A DNA stretch of 9,075 nucleotides, taken from an uncultured archaeon. GTDB taxonomy: Archaea; Halobacteriota; Methanosarcinia; Methanotrichales; Methanotrichaceae. A program made the position numbers and the translations under genes. The stretch lies in the NCBI GenBank assembly GCA_902385025.1, contig CABMDX010000341.1:1-9075 (forward strand), written 5' to 3'. The notes under the pieces are model-generated. The model had not been told where the DNA came from. It made no database searches and was given only the letters and a program-made list of their open reading frames with translations. Shown piece by piece: positions 1 through 6,006 of this stretch (position 1 is the first letter of the stretch; every line of letters begins with the position of its first letter).

Positions 1-33
1 GCTTTCACGTTTGCTCTGCAGCACATTGGCCAT
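1..33 (-). CDS. Start of a further gene, cut by the window edge (11 codons)
   Basis: An ATG at 33-31 opens a frame reading MANVLQSKRES to the edge of the window. It begins 17 bases after the stop of the upstream regulator gene, and a GAGG motif lies 9 bases before the ATG, so it is very likely the next cistron of the psmB operon. Eleven residues are too few to name a family. From memory, the opening resembles archaeal winged-helix regulators that start with a similar LQSK segment, but that is a guess. Confidence 0.55.
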   Translation of the reverse strand, partial: MANVLQSKRES

Positions 34-50
34 ATCTGCTATCCTCACTC

Positions 51-569
51 TTAGAAATCCTCTTCATAGGGCTCAATGCGCTGGCCCCTTACCGCCAGCC
101 CTTCCGCCCTCTTGGCCACGCCGCGAATGAACATCTGGCTCAGTCCCAGCTCCCGGGAAAGATTGGATAAACTGTTATTTCCGCCATTGACCATCATTTG
201 CAGCTTCTCGATCACCGTCCGCAGCTCCTCCTCGGACATGAAGGTGAGGCTGATCAGCTCGCTCAAGTCCTCCATAGAGGCTCCGAAGTTGGCCTGCACG
301 CGTGAATAGGTGGAATGATACTCCTTCTCAGGACTTGCCCCGGGCTCCGGCACTCTCCACTTTGTCTCGACAAGGCCGCTCTTGCGAAGAAGCGCCACGC
401 TTCTGTGAACGCTTGTATCATCGCCCACGAGTGTCGCTAGCTCGCGCTCAGTATGCCAGTCCTTGCATAGCTCATCGAAGACTTTTTTATGGACATTGGA
501 GCCGAAGGCCTGCAACAATGGGACTAGATCCGAAGGATCATTGATGATCCGCGTTCTCTTTCCCGTCAC
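51..569 (-). CDS. ArsR-like winged-helix transcriptional regulator
   Basis: A predicted cytoplasmic DNA-binding protein of 172 residues. Residues about 15-75 have the pattern of an ArsR-type winged helix: a helix with HKKVFDEL, a recognition region around TSVHRSVALLRKSGLVE, then a wing. Residues about 130-160 (NSLSNLSRELGLSQMFIRG) look like a second small helix-turn-helix. No cysteine pair typical of metal-sensing ArsR proteins is present; the only Cys is C35, so a metal effector is unlikely. The start is GTG at 569-567, chosen because GAGG lies 6 bases upstream and the protein begins naturally there. It follows aCPSF1 by 53 bases, and related archaea, as I recall, carry a similar regulator. 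It may belong to the COG1777 group of archaeal regulators. Its targets are unknown; control of its own operon is a reasonable guess only. Confidence 0.8.
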   Translation of the reverse strand: MTGKRTRIINDPSDLVPLLQAFGSNVHKKVFDELCKDWHTERELATLVGDDTSVHRSVALLRKSGLVETKWRVPEPGASPEKEYHSTYSRVQANFGASMEDLSELISLTFMSEEELRTVIEKLQMMVNGGNNSLSNLSRELGLSQMFIRGVAKRAEGLAVRGQRIEPYEEDF

Positions 570-602
570 AAAGAACCTCGCATTGGTATTATGTCTCCAA
601 TT

Positions 603-610
603 TGATAAAG
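603..610 (-). promoter_or_regulatory. Weak candidate internal TATA box before the regulator gene
   Basis: Read on the minus strand, CTTTATCA lies in the 53-base gap between the aCPSF1 stop and the regulator's GTG. A start site about 25 bases downstream would fall near 581, just ahead of the GAGG ribosome binding site. This could allow the two downstream regulator genes to be expressed apart from psmB and aCPSF1. The match is short and there is no clear BRE, so it is tentative. Confidence 0.2.
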
Positions 611-622
611 CTTTTTAGGGAA

Positions 623-2530
623 TCAAATCAGCCTGACCGTCTCCAGGTTCATGGGCGCCATGGTTGGTATTCTGTATCTCTTGTAGATAGAACTGGCCAA
701 ATCCAGGCAATTGCCCTCCTCACCATGGTTGGTGAGAACCCGGCCGGGCTTGGGGTAAATGCGCCGCATATACTCCATGAGCTGCTGGCGATCTGAGTGT
801 CCGGAAAAGCCGTCCACCGTGGTCACCTCGAGATTGATCTTCACAGTCTGGGTCTTGCCCTCCACGGAAAGCGGCAGCTCCTTCCAGCCTTTTTGAATGC
901 GCCGCCCGAGTGTTCCCTCTGCCTGATATCCTACAATGACCAGGGTATTCCTCTCATCCGGCCCCAGGCGCTTGAGATACTCGATTACAGGCCCGCCGTT
1001 GAGCATGCCGCTCGTGGCCAGGATCACGCATGGCGGCCCCTCGATGATCTCCGTCCTTTGCTTGGGGCTTTCCACCTGCACAAAGAACTGAGCTAGGAAG
1101 GGATTGATGCCCTTGTGGAATATCAGATCTCGCAGATCGTTGTTTAAGTATTCGGGATATGTGGTATGAATAGCCGTGGCCTCATAGATCATGCCGTCCA
1201 GGCAGACAGGCACCTCATCGATCACCTTCTTTCTGATGGCCTCCTCCAGAACAACCATGACCTCCTGGCTTCGCCCTACGGAGAAGGCAGGAATGATGAC
1301 CTTGCCACCCTTGCTGATTGTGTCCTTGACCACCTTTATCAAATTGACCTCAGCCTCTTTCCTGGAGGGTTGAAGGCTGTTGGCCCCACCATAGGTAGCC
1401 TCAGTAACCAGTGTCTCCAATCGCGGAAAATTGCATACCGCGGGATCGAAGAGGCGGGTCCTCTCGAACTTGAAGTCGCCGGTGAAGGCAACATTGTAAA
1501 GGCCGTCTCCGATATGGAAATGGGCAATAGAGGAGCCCAGAATATGCCCTGCGTTATGCATGGTCAGCTTTGTATCGGGTGCAATATCCGTGACATCTCC
1601 ATAGTTGAGTGTGATAGTATGCTTGAGGGCCTCGCGGATCATGCCGGAATCATAAGGCAGACGCTTGCCCTCGCGGCCTGCTACCTCAATGTAGTCGAGC
1701 TGCAGCAGCACGAAAAGATCCCTGGTTGGCGGCGTGCAGTAGATGGGTCCCTCGTAGCCGTACTTATAGAGCATCGGAACAAGGCCGGCATGGTCCAGAT
1801 GAGCATGCGTCAAGACAACTGCATCGATCTGATTCAGAGGATAGACCTCAGGAACGTACAGATATGGAGTTGCTGAGTCGTCCGCCCCCACATTTATGCC
1901 ACAATCGATGATGATCCGCGATTCGGGCGTAGATAGAAGCATGCAGCTCCGGCCCACCTCGCGACAGCCTCCCAGGGTGGAGATCCGGACCCACTGATCT
2001 TTAGAGGCTATATCCCGGTGGATCTTCCTGCCTACTGTGCGCAGAATGCTCTTTCTCTCCGCCTGGACGCTTCGCAAATAGTCCTTGATATTGGCAATGG
2101 TCGAGGAGCGCACGGGCGGAGTTCTAACCACTTTGGGAGTCCAGCCGATGAGCTTGGTGATCTCGCGCAGGGTTGCACCATGGCGACCGATGACGAGACC
2201 TGGCTTCTCTGCCTCGATTTGCACCTCGCCAGTCTCTCCGTCGAAGTAGTAATTGGTGAGAACTGCCTCTTTGGGCACAACTTCCTGGATCTTGGTTATG
2301 GCAAGCTCAGGTTCCGCCAGAACCTTCAGGTCCGGCCTGACCACGACGCGCTTGCGCAACTCTTTCGCAAGATTTCTTATGATCTCCCCATCGTCCGCCA
2401 GCCTCTTGGGGTCATCGGTGTAAATGACCAGCTCCGGACCCTCGAACTCCAGCCCCGTGACGCCAATGTCAGGAGGCAGTTTGCTCTGCACCTTTCTCTT
2501 GAGCTCAAAAAGTACTTCTTCTACAGACAA
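623..2530 (-). CDS. fttA: aCPSF1/FttA, KH-domain metallo-beta-lactamase beta-CASP ribonuclease
   Basis: The archaeal homologue of the CPSF73 cleavage nuclease. In this family it acts as a zinc-dependent RNase that cuts transcripts at U-rich 3' ends and terminates RNA polymerase. The 635 residues match the usual length. Residues 1-145 form the KH region, with a GRHG loop at 115-118. The metallo-beta-lactamase fold follows from about 180, with HAHLDH at 242-247, the motif-3 histidine H329 and the GD of motif 4 at 351-352. The beta-CASP insert carries E377 in TEATYGG and probably H472. The last motif has H578 in FSGHSD, with NHGE at 601-604. All expected catalytic residues are present, so it should be active. 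The start is TTG at 2530-2528: an ATG 10 bases upstream is out of frame, and the residues after the TTG match the usual N-terminus. The gap from psmB is only 21 bases, with a weak GGATG as ribosome binding site and a T6 tract. Confidence 0.96.
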   Translation of the reverse strand: MSVEEVLFELKRKVQSKLPPDIGVTGLEFEGPELVIYTDDPKRLADDGEIIRNLAKELRKRVVVRPDLKVLAEPELAITKIQEVVPKEAVLTNYYFDGETGEVQIEAEKPGLVIGRHGATLREITKLIGWTPKVVRTPPVRSSTIANIKDYLRSVQAERKSILRTVGRKIHRDIASKDQWVRISTLGGCREVGRSCMLLSTPESRIIIDCGINVGADDSATPYLYVPEVYPLNQIDAVVLTHAHLDHAGLVPMLYKYGYEGPIYCTPPTRDLFVLLQLDYIEVAGREGKRLPYDSGMIREALKHTITLNYGDVTDIAPDTKLTMHNAGHILGSSIAHFHIGDGLYNVAFTGDFKFERTRLFDPAVCNFPRLETLVTEATYGGANSLQPSRKEAEVNLIKVVKDTISKGGKVIIPAFSVGRSQEVMVVLEEAIRKKVIDEVPVCLDGMIYEATAIHTTYPEYLNNDLRDLIFHKGINPFLAQFFVQVESPKQRTEIIEGPPCVILATSGMLNGGPVIEYLKRLGPDERNTLVIVGYQAEGTLGRRIQKGWKELPLSVEGKTQTVKINLEVTTVDGFSGHSDRQQLMEYMRRIYPKPGRVLTNHGEEGNCLDLASSIYKRYRIPTMAPMNLETVRLI

Positions 2531-2541
2531 TAGAACACATC

Positions 2542-2551
2542 CAAAAAAGGG
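2542..2551 (-). terminator. U-rich tract in the psmB-aCPSF1 spacer, possible attenuation site
   Basis: On the minus strand CCCTTTTTTG follows the psmB stop codon TAA with no gap and ends 11 bases before the aCPSF1 TTG start. The same ten bases occur just after the stop of the lipoprotein gene at 4191-4200. Archaeal termination occurs at U-rich tracts recognised by aCPSF1 itself, so partial termination here could set the amount of aCPSF1 made. Six T residues is short for a strong terminator, and the downstream gene must be expressed, so only leaky function is proposed. Confidence 0.3.
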
Positions 2552-3172
2552 TTAGAGGAGCTTCATTATCTCTGAATACTCCGGCTCGCCGACCTCCTCA
2601 TATTTATCAGTAATTCGGACGAGCTCGATTCTGTCGCCAGAAGCTGAATCTCGCTTCATGGCATTGTGAATGGCCCTGGCTGCAAGCACCGTTCCATCCT
2701 CGATGCTGAGCCCTGGCTTGTACATAGCCTCCAGAACGCCGTACGCAATTGGTGAACCTGAACCTGTCGATACGACCTTGCGCTCCTCGATCTGCCCGCC
2801 TAATGCATCAAGCGAATAGATCCTGGGGCCGTATCTGTCCATGCCGCCCATTATAAGCTGAACCATGAATGGGTAGTAGCGCCGAGAAGAAAGGATGTTG
2901 GCAAGCATGGATGTAATGGCTTTGACGGTCATGTTCTCGCCCCTCTGCATCTTGTAGAGCCTCGCCTCCACCTGAACCATCCGGACAAGCGACTGGGCGT
3001 CTCCTACGGCTCCAGCCGTGGTCAGCCCCACCATATCGTCGACCTGATAAATCTTCTTGGCTGTGCTGCTGGCTATGAAGCTGCCCATGGTAGCACGGCT
3101 CTCCGATGCAAGGACCACACCTCCATCGCAGAGTACACCTACCGTAGTTGTACCTTTGAACACCTCGACCAT
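2552..3172 (-). CDS. psmB: Proteasome beta subunit (20S, catalytic)
   Basis: The catalytic beta subunit of the archaeal 20S proteasome, an N-terminal nucleophile threonine protease that degrades proteins fed in by PAN or Cdc48-type ATPases. The 206-residue precursor has a seven-residue propeptide (MVEVFKG) that is cleaved at Gly7-Thr8, exposing the TTTVG start of the mature chain. The active-site set is complete: Thr8 (mature Thr1), Glu24 (mature 17), Lys40 (mature 33), and the Asp175/Ser178 pair in DSASGD. GSGSP at 137-141 is also family-typical. The ATG at 3172-3170 has a strong GAGGT site 6 bases upstream. It is the first gene of the minus-strand cluster, with a clear TATA box upstream. 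The alpha subunit and the ATPase are not in the window. Confidence 0.97.
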   Translation of the reverse strand: MVEVFKGTTTVGVLCDGGVVLASESRATMGSFIASSTAKKIYQVDDMVGLTTAGAVGDAQSLVRMVQVEARLYKMQRGENMTVKAITSMLANILSSRRYYPFMVQLIMGGMDRYGPRIYSLDALGGQIEERKVVSTGSGSPIAYGVLEAMYKPGLSIEDGTVLAARAIHNAMKRDSASGDRIELVRITDKYEEVGEPEYSEIMKLL

Positions 3173-3224
3173 CTAATTACCTCAACTAAAATCAGAAAAC
3201 GGACAGTATCCTTTTTCCGTTTGC

Positions 3225-3234
3225 GATATAAATA
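3225..3234 (-). promoter_or_regulatory. TATA box of the psmB-aCPSF1 cluster
   Basis: On the minus strand TATTTATATC, preceded by AAAG, is a strong archaeal TATA-type element. A start about 25 bases downstream would lie near 3204, giving a leader of about 30 bases that contains the GAGGT ribosome binding site of psmB. It sits in the 163-base gap shared with the divergent DUF63 gene. On the other strand only a weak AT-rich stretch (about 3283-3290, AGAAATAT) could serve that gene. Confidence 0.6.
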
Positions 3235-3335
3235 CTTTCCGCCGCAAGGCAAAATGCTGAACGGATGATAGCAACGAACGCTAGAAATATGAGGCCGTGC
3301 ATGCCAGTCCAATTGTGAGCGAAATAGGATAATGG

Positions 3336-4130
3336 ATGTTCAGGTACTATATGTATCCCATAATTTTCGACACCAGCTATAATCGTGTAGATACCGTAAC
3401 CTGGGCAGTGGTCCTGGGTCTCGCCATCCTCAGCCTGATAAAGCTCTTTCGCCACTGGGGCCTATCGATGGACGAGAGGCTCGCGGTCTCCACCCTCCCA
3501 TACATCCTGGCAGGCTCAAGTCTTCGGGTGATAGAAGATGCCGATCTTGTGGCCGCGCCCTGGAGATATCTGCTTATCACGCCCCTCATCTACTTCCTGG
3601 TCTTTTTTATCACTGCAGGCTGTCTGATCATTTCCCGGAAAATATGGATAGAGGATTTCTATCGGAGCTATGCTGCAATGGGCCTTGTCTGGACGCTTCT
3701 GAACCTGGCCGCTCTATCACGGGTCGGTTTTGAGAGGCCAATGGTATTGGTAGCCATCTTCCTGCTCGGCTCAGGCTTTTCTGCAGCCATCCTCATTGTC
3801 CGGCGCGTGGTTTTAAGGCTGGATTTTCTGGATAACAGGTTCAACTTCATGATCCTCTATGCCCATATGCTGGACGCCAGCTCAACTTATGTCGGGGTTG
3901 ACTGGTTCTCCTATTACGAAAAGCATGTTGTGCCCACTTTTCTTATCGATCTGACCGGCAGTGCCGCAATCATGTTTCCGCTCAAGCTACTCATCCTCTT
4001 GCCGGTGCTGAGCATGATAGATCGCTCCATAGAGGACCCATCACTGCGAAATCTCACCAAGCTGGCGCTGTTCACGCTCGGACTTGCGCCTGCCATTCGA
4101 AATTCGCTTCGTCTGGCCCTGGGAGTCTGA
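3336..4130 (+). CDS. DUF63 family polytopic membrane protein
   Basis: An archaeal integral membrane protein of the uncharacterised DUF63 family (264 residues, normal length). The N-terminus (FRYYMYPIIFDTSYNRVDTV) is the family's signature opening. About seven or eight hydrophobic segments follow, at roughly 20-37, 52-65, 78-100, 112-128, 135-156, 170-186, 205-228 and 243-262. Conserved polar stretches lie between them: GSSLRVIEDAD at 60-70, HMLDASSTYVG at 177-187, EKHVVP at 195-200 and a basic C-terminal APAIRNSLRL. The histidines and acids suggest a functional or metal site, but no activity is assigned here. The ATG at 3336 is the first possible start, because an in-frame TAA lies at 3330-3332; ATAGGAT just upstream may serve as a modest ribosome binding site. 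It is transcribed away from psmB and convergent with the lipoprotein gene, and appears to be a single-gene unit. Confidence 0.88.
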   Translation: MFRYYMYPIIFDTSYNRVDTVTWAVVLGLAILSLIKLFRHWGLSMDERLAVSTLPYILAGSSLRVIEDADLVAAPWRYLLITPLIYFLVFFITAGCLIISRKIWIEDFYRSYAAMGLVWTLLNLAALSRVGFERPMVLVAIFLLGSGFSAAILIVRRVVLRLDFLDNRFNFMILYAHMLDASSTYVGVDWFSYYEKHVVPTFLIDLTGSAAIMFPLKLLILLPVLSMIDRSIEDPSLRNLTKLALFTLGLAPAIRNSLRLALGV

Positions 4131-4190
4131 AAATCAAGATGGACAATATGAGAGGCAAATCTTGGGCAACACGAATCCAAAGAGGGGCGG

Positions 4191-4200
4191 CAAAAAAGGG
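4191..4200 (-). terminator. U-rich terminator of the DOMON-DUF2202 lipoprotein gene
   Basis: On the minus strand CCCTTTTTTG begins two bases after the TAA stop of the lipoprotein gene. No strong hairpin precedes it, so it fits archaeal factor-assisted or U-tract termination rather than a bacterial intrinsic terminator. The ten bases match exactly the tract after psmB. For the convergent DUF63 gene no T-run was found on the plus strand between 4131 and 4202. Confidence 0.4.
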
Positions 4201-4202
4201 AT

Positions 4203-5351
4203 TTATGGCTCCTTGATAATCTGGTCGTACTCCATTTGGCCAAGGTGCTGGGGCTTATAAGTCTCACTTTGCTCCATCAAGGCCCTGACATACGAGCGGA
4301 GGTGCTTTTCGGAGCCTGCAAGCAGTCCTTCATAGGCCGCCCTTATATCCCCTTTATCCGTGCTTGCTATCTGTCTTTGCAGGTCGATGATGCTGATCTC
4401 TTCAAAGCTTGCCGCGGCCTTCAGGGCTTTCTCATCAGACCCATTCCCCTGCACAAGCAACCGCGAGTAGATCTCTTGCAGGGTTTGATCTGTGAACACG
4501 CCCACCTTCCCGGAATCTGGATATTGCAGGCCGTACCTGTCCAGAAGAACCCTGACCGCGTCCATATGATTCTGCTCGGAGCGGGAGGTGTTTTGGAATA
4601 TTCCCAGCGAAGTTCTTGTGTAAAATGCTTTATAAAGATCCCTGGAAACCTTCTCCTCCTCCCAGATGAACGATAGGCCGGAGATATCTGCAGAGGTCAA
4701 TGCCGCAAAGGCGCTCCCCACCTGTTGTCCCTCCGCAGACAGGGCCATCACCCCCTCGCCCTTGGCAACATTATGCTTGACAATGTCAAAGCCATTGTCA
4801 GCCATGGCCCAGATCAGAGATACCTTCTGACCAGGCAGGAAGGCCTTGTCAAACTTATCTCCAGTGTTCATCTTTCTCTTAACCTCGATCACGGTACTAT
4901 GGCCATTCACAATTCCGCCGGACTCCAGGATGTCATAAGACCCGCCAAGATCTGTATCATTCACATGCGGACCATAGTTGCCGGTGCAGTACTCATCGAG
5001 GACGATCGCCTTCCCATTCCGCACTGATCCTATGATGATGTCGGAATCTTTCATCCACTCAGATGGCTCAAACCCTAGAGAGATCCAGCCCCTGGTGGAT
5101 CCATTCAATGCCAGATAGAGGTACTCGGCATCGTTCATCCAGGATAGCTCCAGCACTCCGCCAGAATAGCCGTTACTGGCTGGCGCTTCAAGGACCATGC
5201 TCCGGGCATACTCGCCAGGCGAAATCACCCCGTCCGGCTTCCAAACCCCAGAAACCTGCATCTCCTTTACATCGGGACTTTTCTCAGGTTGGATACAGCC
5301 TGAGAATGCGACAGGCAGCACCAATAATAGAAAAATCAAAATCCGCCTCAT
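4203..5351 (-). CDS. Predicted lipoprotein with DOMON and DUF2202 ferritin-like domains
   Basis: A 382-residue exported protein with a likely redox role outside the membrane. Residues 1-19 form a signal peptide ending in a lipobox (FSGC, Cys19), so a lipid anchor is likely. Residues about 35-205 resemble a DOMON domain, with DAEYLYLALNG at 74-84, GWISLGFEP at 88-96 and SDIIIGSV at 103-110. DOMON domains that bind b-type haem use a Met and a His; M100 and H193 are at suitable places, which is inference. Residues about 225-365 match DUF2202, a ferritin-like four-helix family, with EEEK at 231-234, EQNHMDA at 259-265, FEE at 316-318 and EKH at 348-350; these could bind two irons. No catalytic activity is known to me. 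The ATG at 5351-5349 is preceded by only a weak GGTG site. It is divergent from the Lrp gene, so co-regulation is possible. A sugar-binding DOMON is the alternative reading. Confidence 0.82.
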   Translation of the reverse strand: MRRILIFLLLVLPVAFSGCIQPEKSPDVKEMQVSGVWKPDGVISPGEYARSMVLEAPASNGYSGGVLELSWMNDAEYLYLALNGSTRGWISLGFEPSEWMKDSDIIIGSVRNGKAIVLDEYCTGNYGPHVNDTDLGGSYDILESGGIVNGHSTVIEVKRKMNTGDKFDKAFLPGQKVSLIWAMADNGFDIVKHNVAKGEGVMALSAEGQQVGSAFAALTSADISGLSFIWEEEKVSRDLYKAFYTRTSLGIFQNTSRSEQNHMDAVRVLLDRYGLQYPDSGKVGVFTDQTLQEIYSRLLVQGNGSDEKALKAAASFEEISIIDLQRQIASTDKGDIRAAYEGLLAGSEKHLRSYVRALMEQSETYKPQHLGQMEYDQIIKEP

Positions 5352-5418
5352 ATTGAAACACCATTCCAGGACAATCTGCTAATTTTATCGTTTCAGGAAT
5401 ATCAGTCTATCGAGCTAC

Positions 5419-5427
5419 TATTTAAAG
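5419..5427 (-). promoter_or_regulatory. Candidate TATA box for the lipoprotein gene
   Basis: On the minus strand CTTTAAATA lies in the 188-base divergent gap. A start site about 25 bases downstream, near 5398, would leave a leader of about 45 bases before the ATG at 5351. The whole region is AT-rich, so other placements are possible, such as the weaker GATAAAAT near 5381-5388. Confidence 0.4.
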
Positions 5428-5474
5428 AAAATTAATCTATAATCATTTATTCTATTGTTTAGTAAAAGAGCAAA

Positions 5475-5482
5475 CTTTAAAT
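5475..5482 (+). promoter_or_regulatory. Candidate TATA box for the Lrp-cation operon
   Basis: CTTTAAAT, preceded by GCAAA as a possible BRE, is one of two plausible TATA elements for the rightward operon. It would give a start near 5503 and a leader of about 37 bases that includes purine-rich GAGAGG and GGGAG stretches. The alternative is AAATATA at 5494-5500, giving a start near 5523 and a very short leader. Confidence 0.35.
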
Positions 5483-5487
5483 GAGAT

Positions 5488-5506
5488 TATTGGAAATATA
5501 CCAATA
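5488..5506 (+). promoter_or_regulatory. Palindromic operator candidate upstream of the Lrp gene
   Basis: TATTGG at 5488-5493 and CCAATA at 5501-5506 are exact inverted repeats separated by seven AT bases (AAATATA). The site lies 34 bases before the Lrp start codon. It either surrounds the TATA element at 5494-5500 or covers the start site of the upstream one. Lrp/AsnC proteins commonly bind palindromes of about this size and repress their own promoters, so this is a natural autoregulatory operator. The binding protein is inferred from position only. Confidence 0.45.
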
Positions 5507-5539
5507 TAATCGAGAGGTAACGGGAGAATACTAAATTAT

Positions 5540-5998
5540 ATGGCAAATAGCTTCGATCTTGACGATGTTGATCGCGCCATTCTCCGCCATCTCCGACAAA
5601 GCTCGCGTATGAGCCTGCAGGAGATGTCGCGAAGAACTGGTGTCTCCGATGCAACACTGCAGTTCCGCCTGAAGCGCTTGAAGGCCAAAAGGGCTATTGA
5701 GAGATTCACTATCATAGCCAGCCCCAAAGCGACGGGCTATGCCGTAACCGCCATCATACTCGTGCAGACGGACGCAGAGAAGCATGATCAGGCCATGAAG
5801 GCACTGGCAGCGATTCCAGAGGTCACAGAGGTTTACGGGGTGCTGGGAGAATACGACCTCTTTGTCAAGGTATGGTCCAGGAGCCTCGAAGAGTTGAATG
5901 CGCTGATAAACGATAGCATCAGGTCGATCGAAGGCATTGAAGATCTCATTGAGATTGTAGTGGTAAAGAGAGCCAAAGAAGAGACTGCTCCGGTTTAG
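5540..5998 (+). CDS. Lrp/AsnC family transcriptional regulator
   Basis: A 152-residue DNA-binding regulator of the feast/famine family, full length. Residues 6-55 form the AsnC-type helix-turn-helix (LDDVDRAILRHLRQSSRMSL, then a recognition helix around SDATLQFRLKRLK). Residues about 67-143 form the RAM/ligand-binding fold used for dimers and octamers, with the conserved turn VLGEYDLFVKV at 101-111 and a closing EIVVVKR. Family members usually respond to amino acids; here the gene heads a cation-transport operon, so its effector is uncertain. The ATG at 5540 is the only possible start before an in-frame TAA at 5507; the GGGAG upstream is rather distant (13 bases). Only 8 bases separate its stop from the next gene, whose ribosome binding site abuts the stop codon. 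It probably controls itself, this operon and perhaps the divergent lipoprotein gene. Confidence 0.9.
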   Translation: MANSFDLDDVDRAILRHLRQSSRMSLQEMSRRTGVSDATLQFRLKRLKAKRAIERFTIIASPKATGYAVTAIILVQTDAEKHDQAMKALAAIPEVTEVYGVLGEYDLFVKVWSRSLEELNALINDSIRSIEGIEDLIEIVVVKRAKEETAPV

Positions 5999-6006
5999 AG
6001 GTTGAA

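Noticed and set aside
1166..1876. Plus-strand open frame of 236 codons opposite aCPSF1
   Set aside because: It lies wholly antisense to a gene with every catalytic motif intact; long antisense frames are common opposite GC-rich coding sequence, and the translation shows no domain.
3192..3455. Minus-strand open frame of 87 codons with a hydrophobic stretch, overlapping the DUF63 start and the psmB promoter
   Set aside because: It begins inside the well-supported DUF63 gene on the opposite strand, covers the psmB TATA box, has no clear ribosome binding site, and its sequence matches nothing I recognise.
4236..5356. Several plus-strand frames opposite the lipoprotein gene
   Set aside because: They are antisense shadows; the minus-strand frame has a signal peptide, lipobox and two recognisable domains.
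5409..5514. ATCGAG repeated exactly 100 bases apart in the divergent gap
   Set aside because: A six-base direct repeat is too short to mean anything alone, and the flanks differ.
5352..5539. Possible small RNA or riboswitch in the 188-base AT-rich gap
   Set aside because: No stable hairpin or known aptamer pattern could be seen; promoters and an operator explain the AT-rich content.
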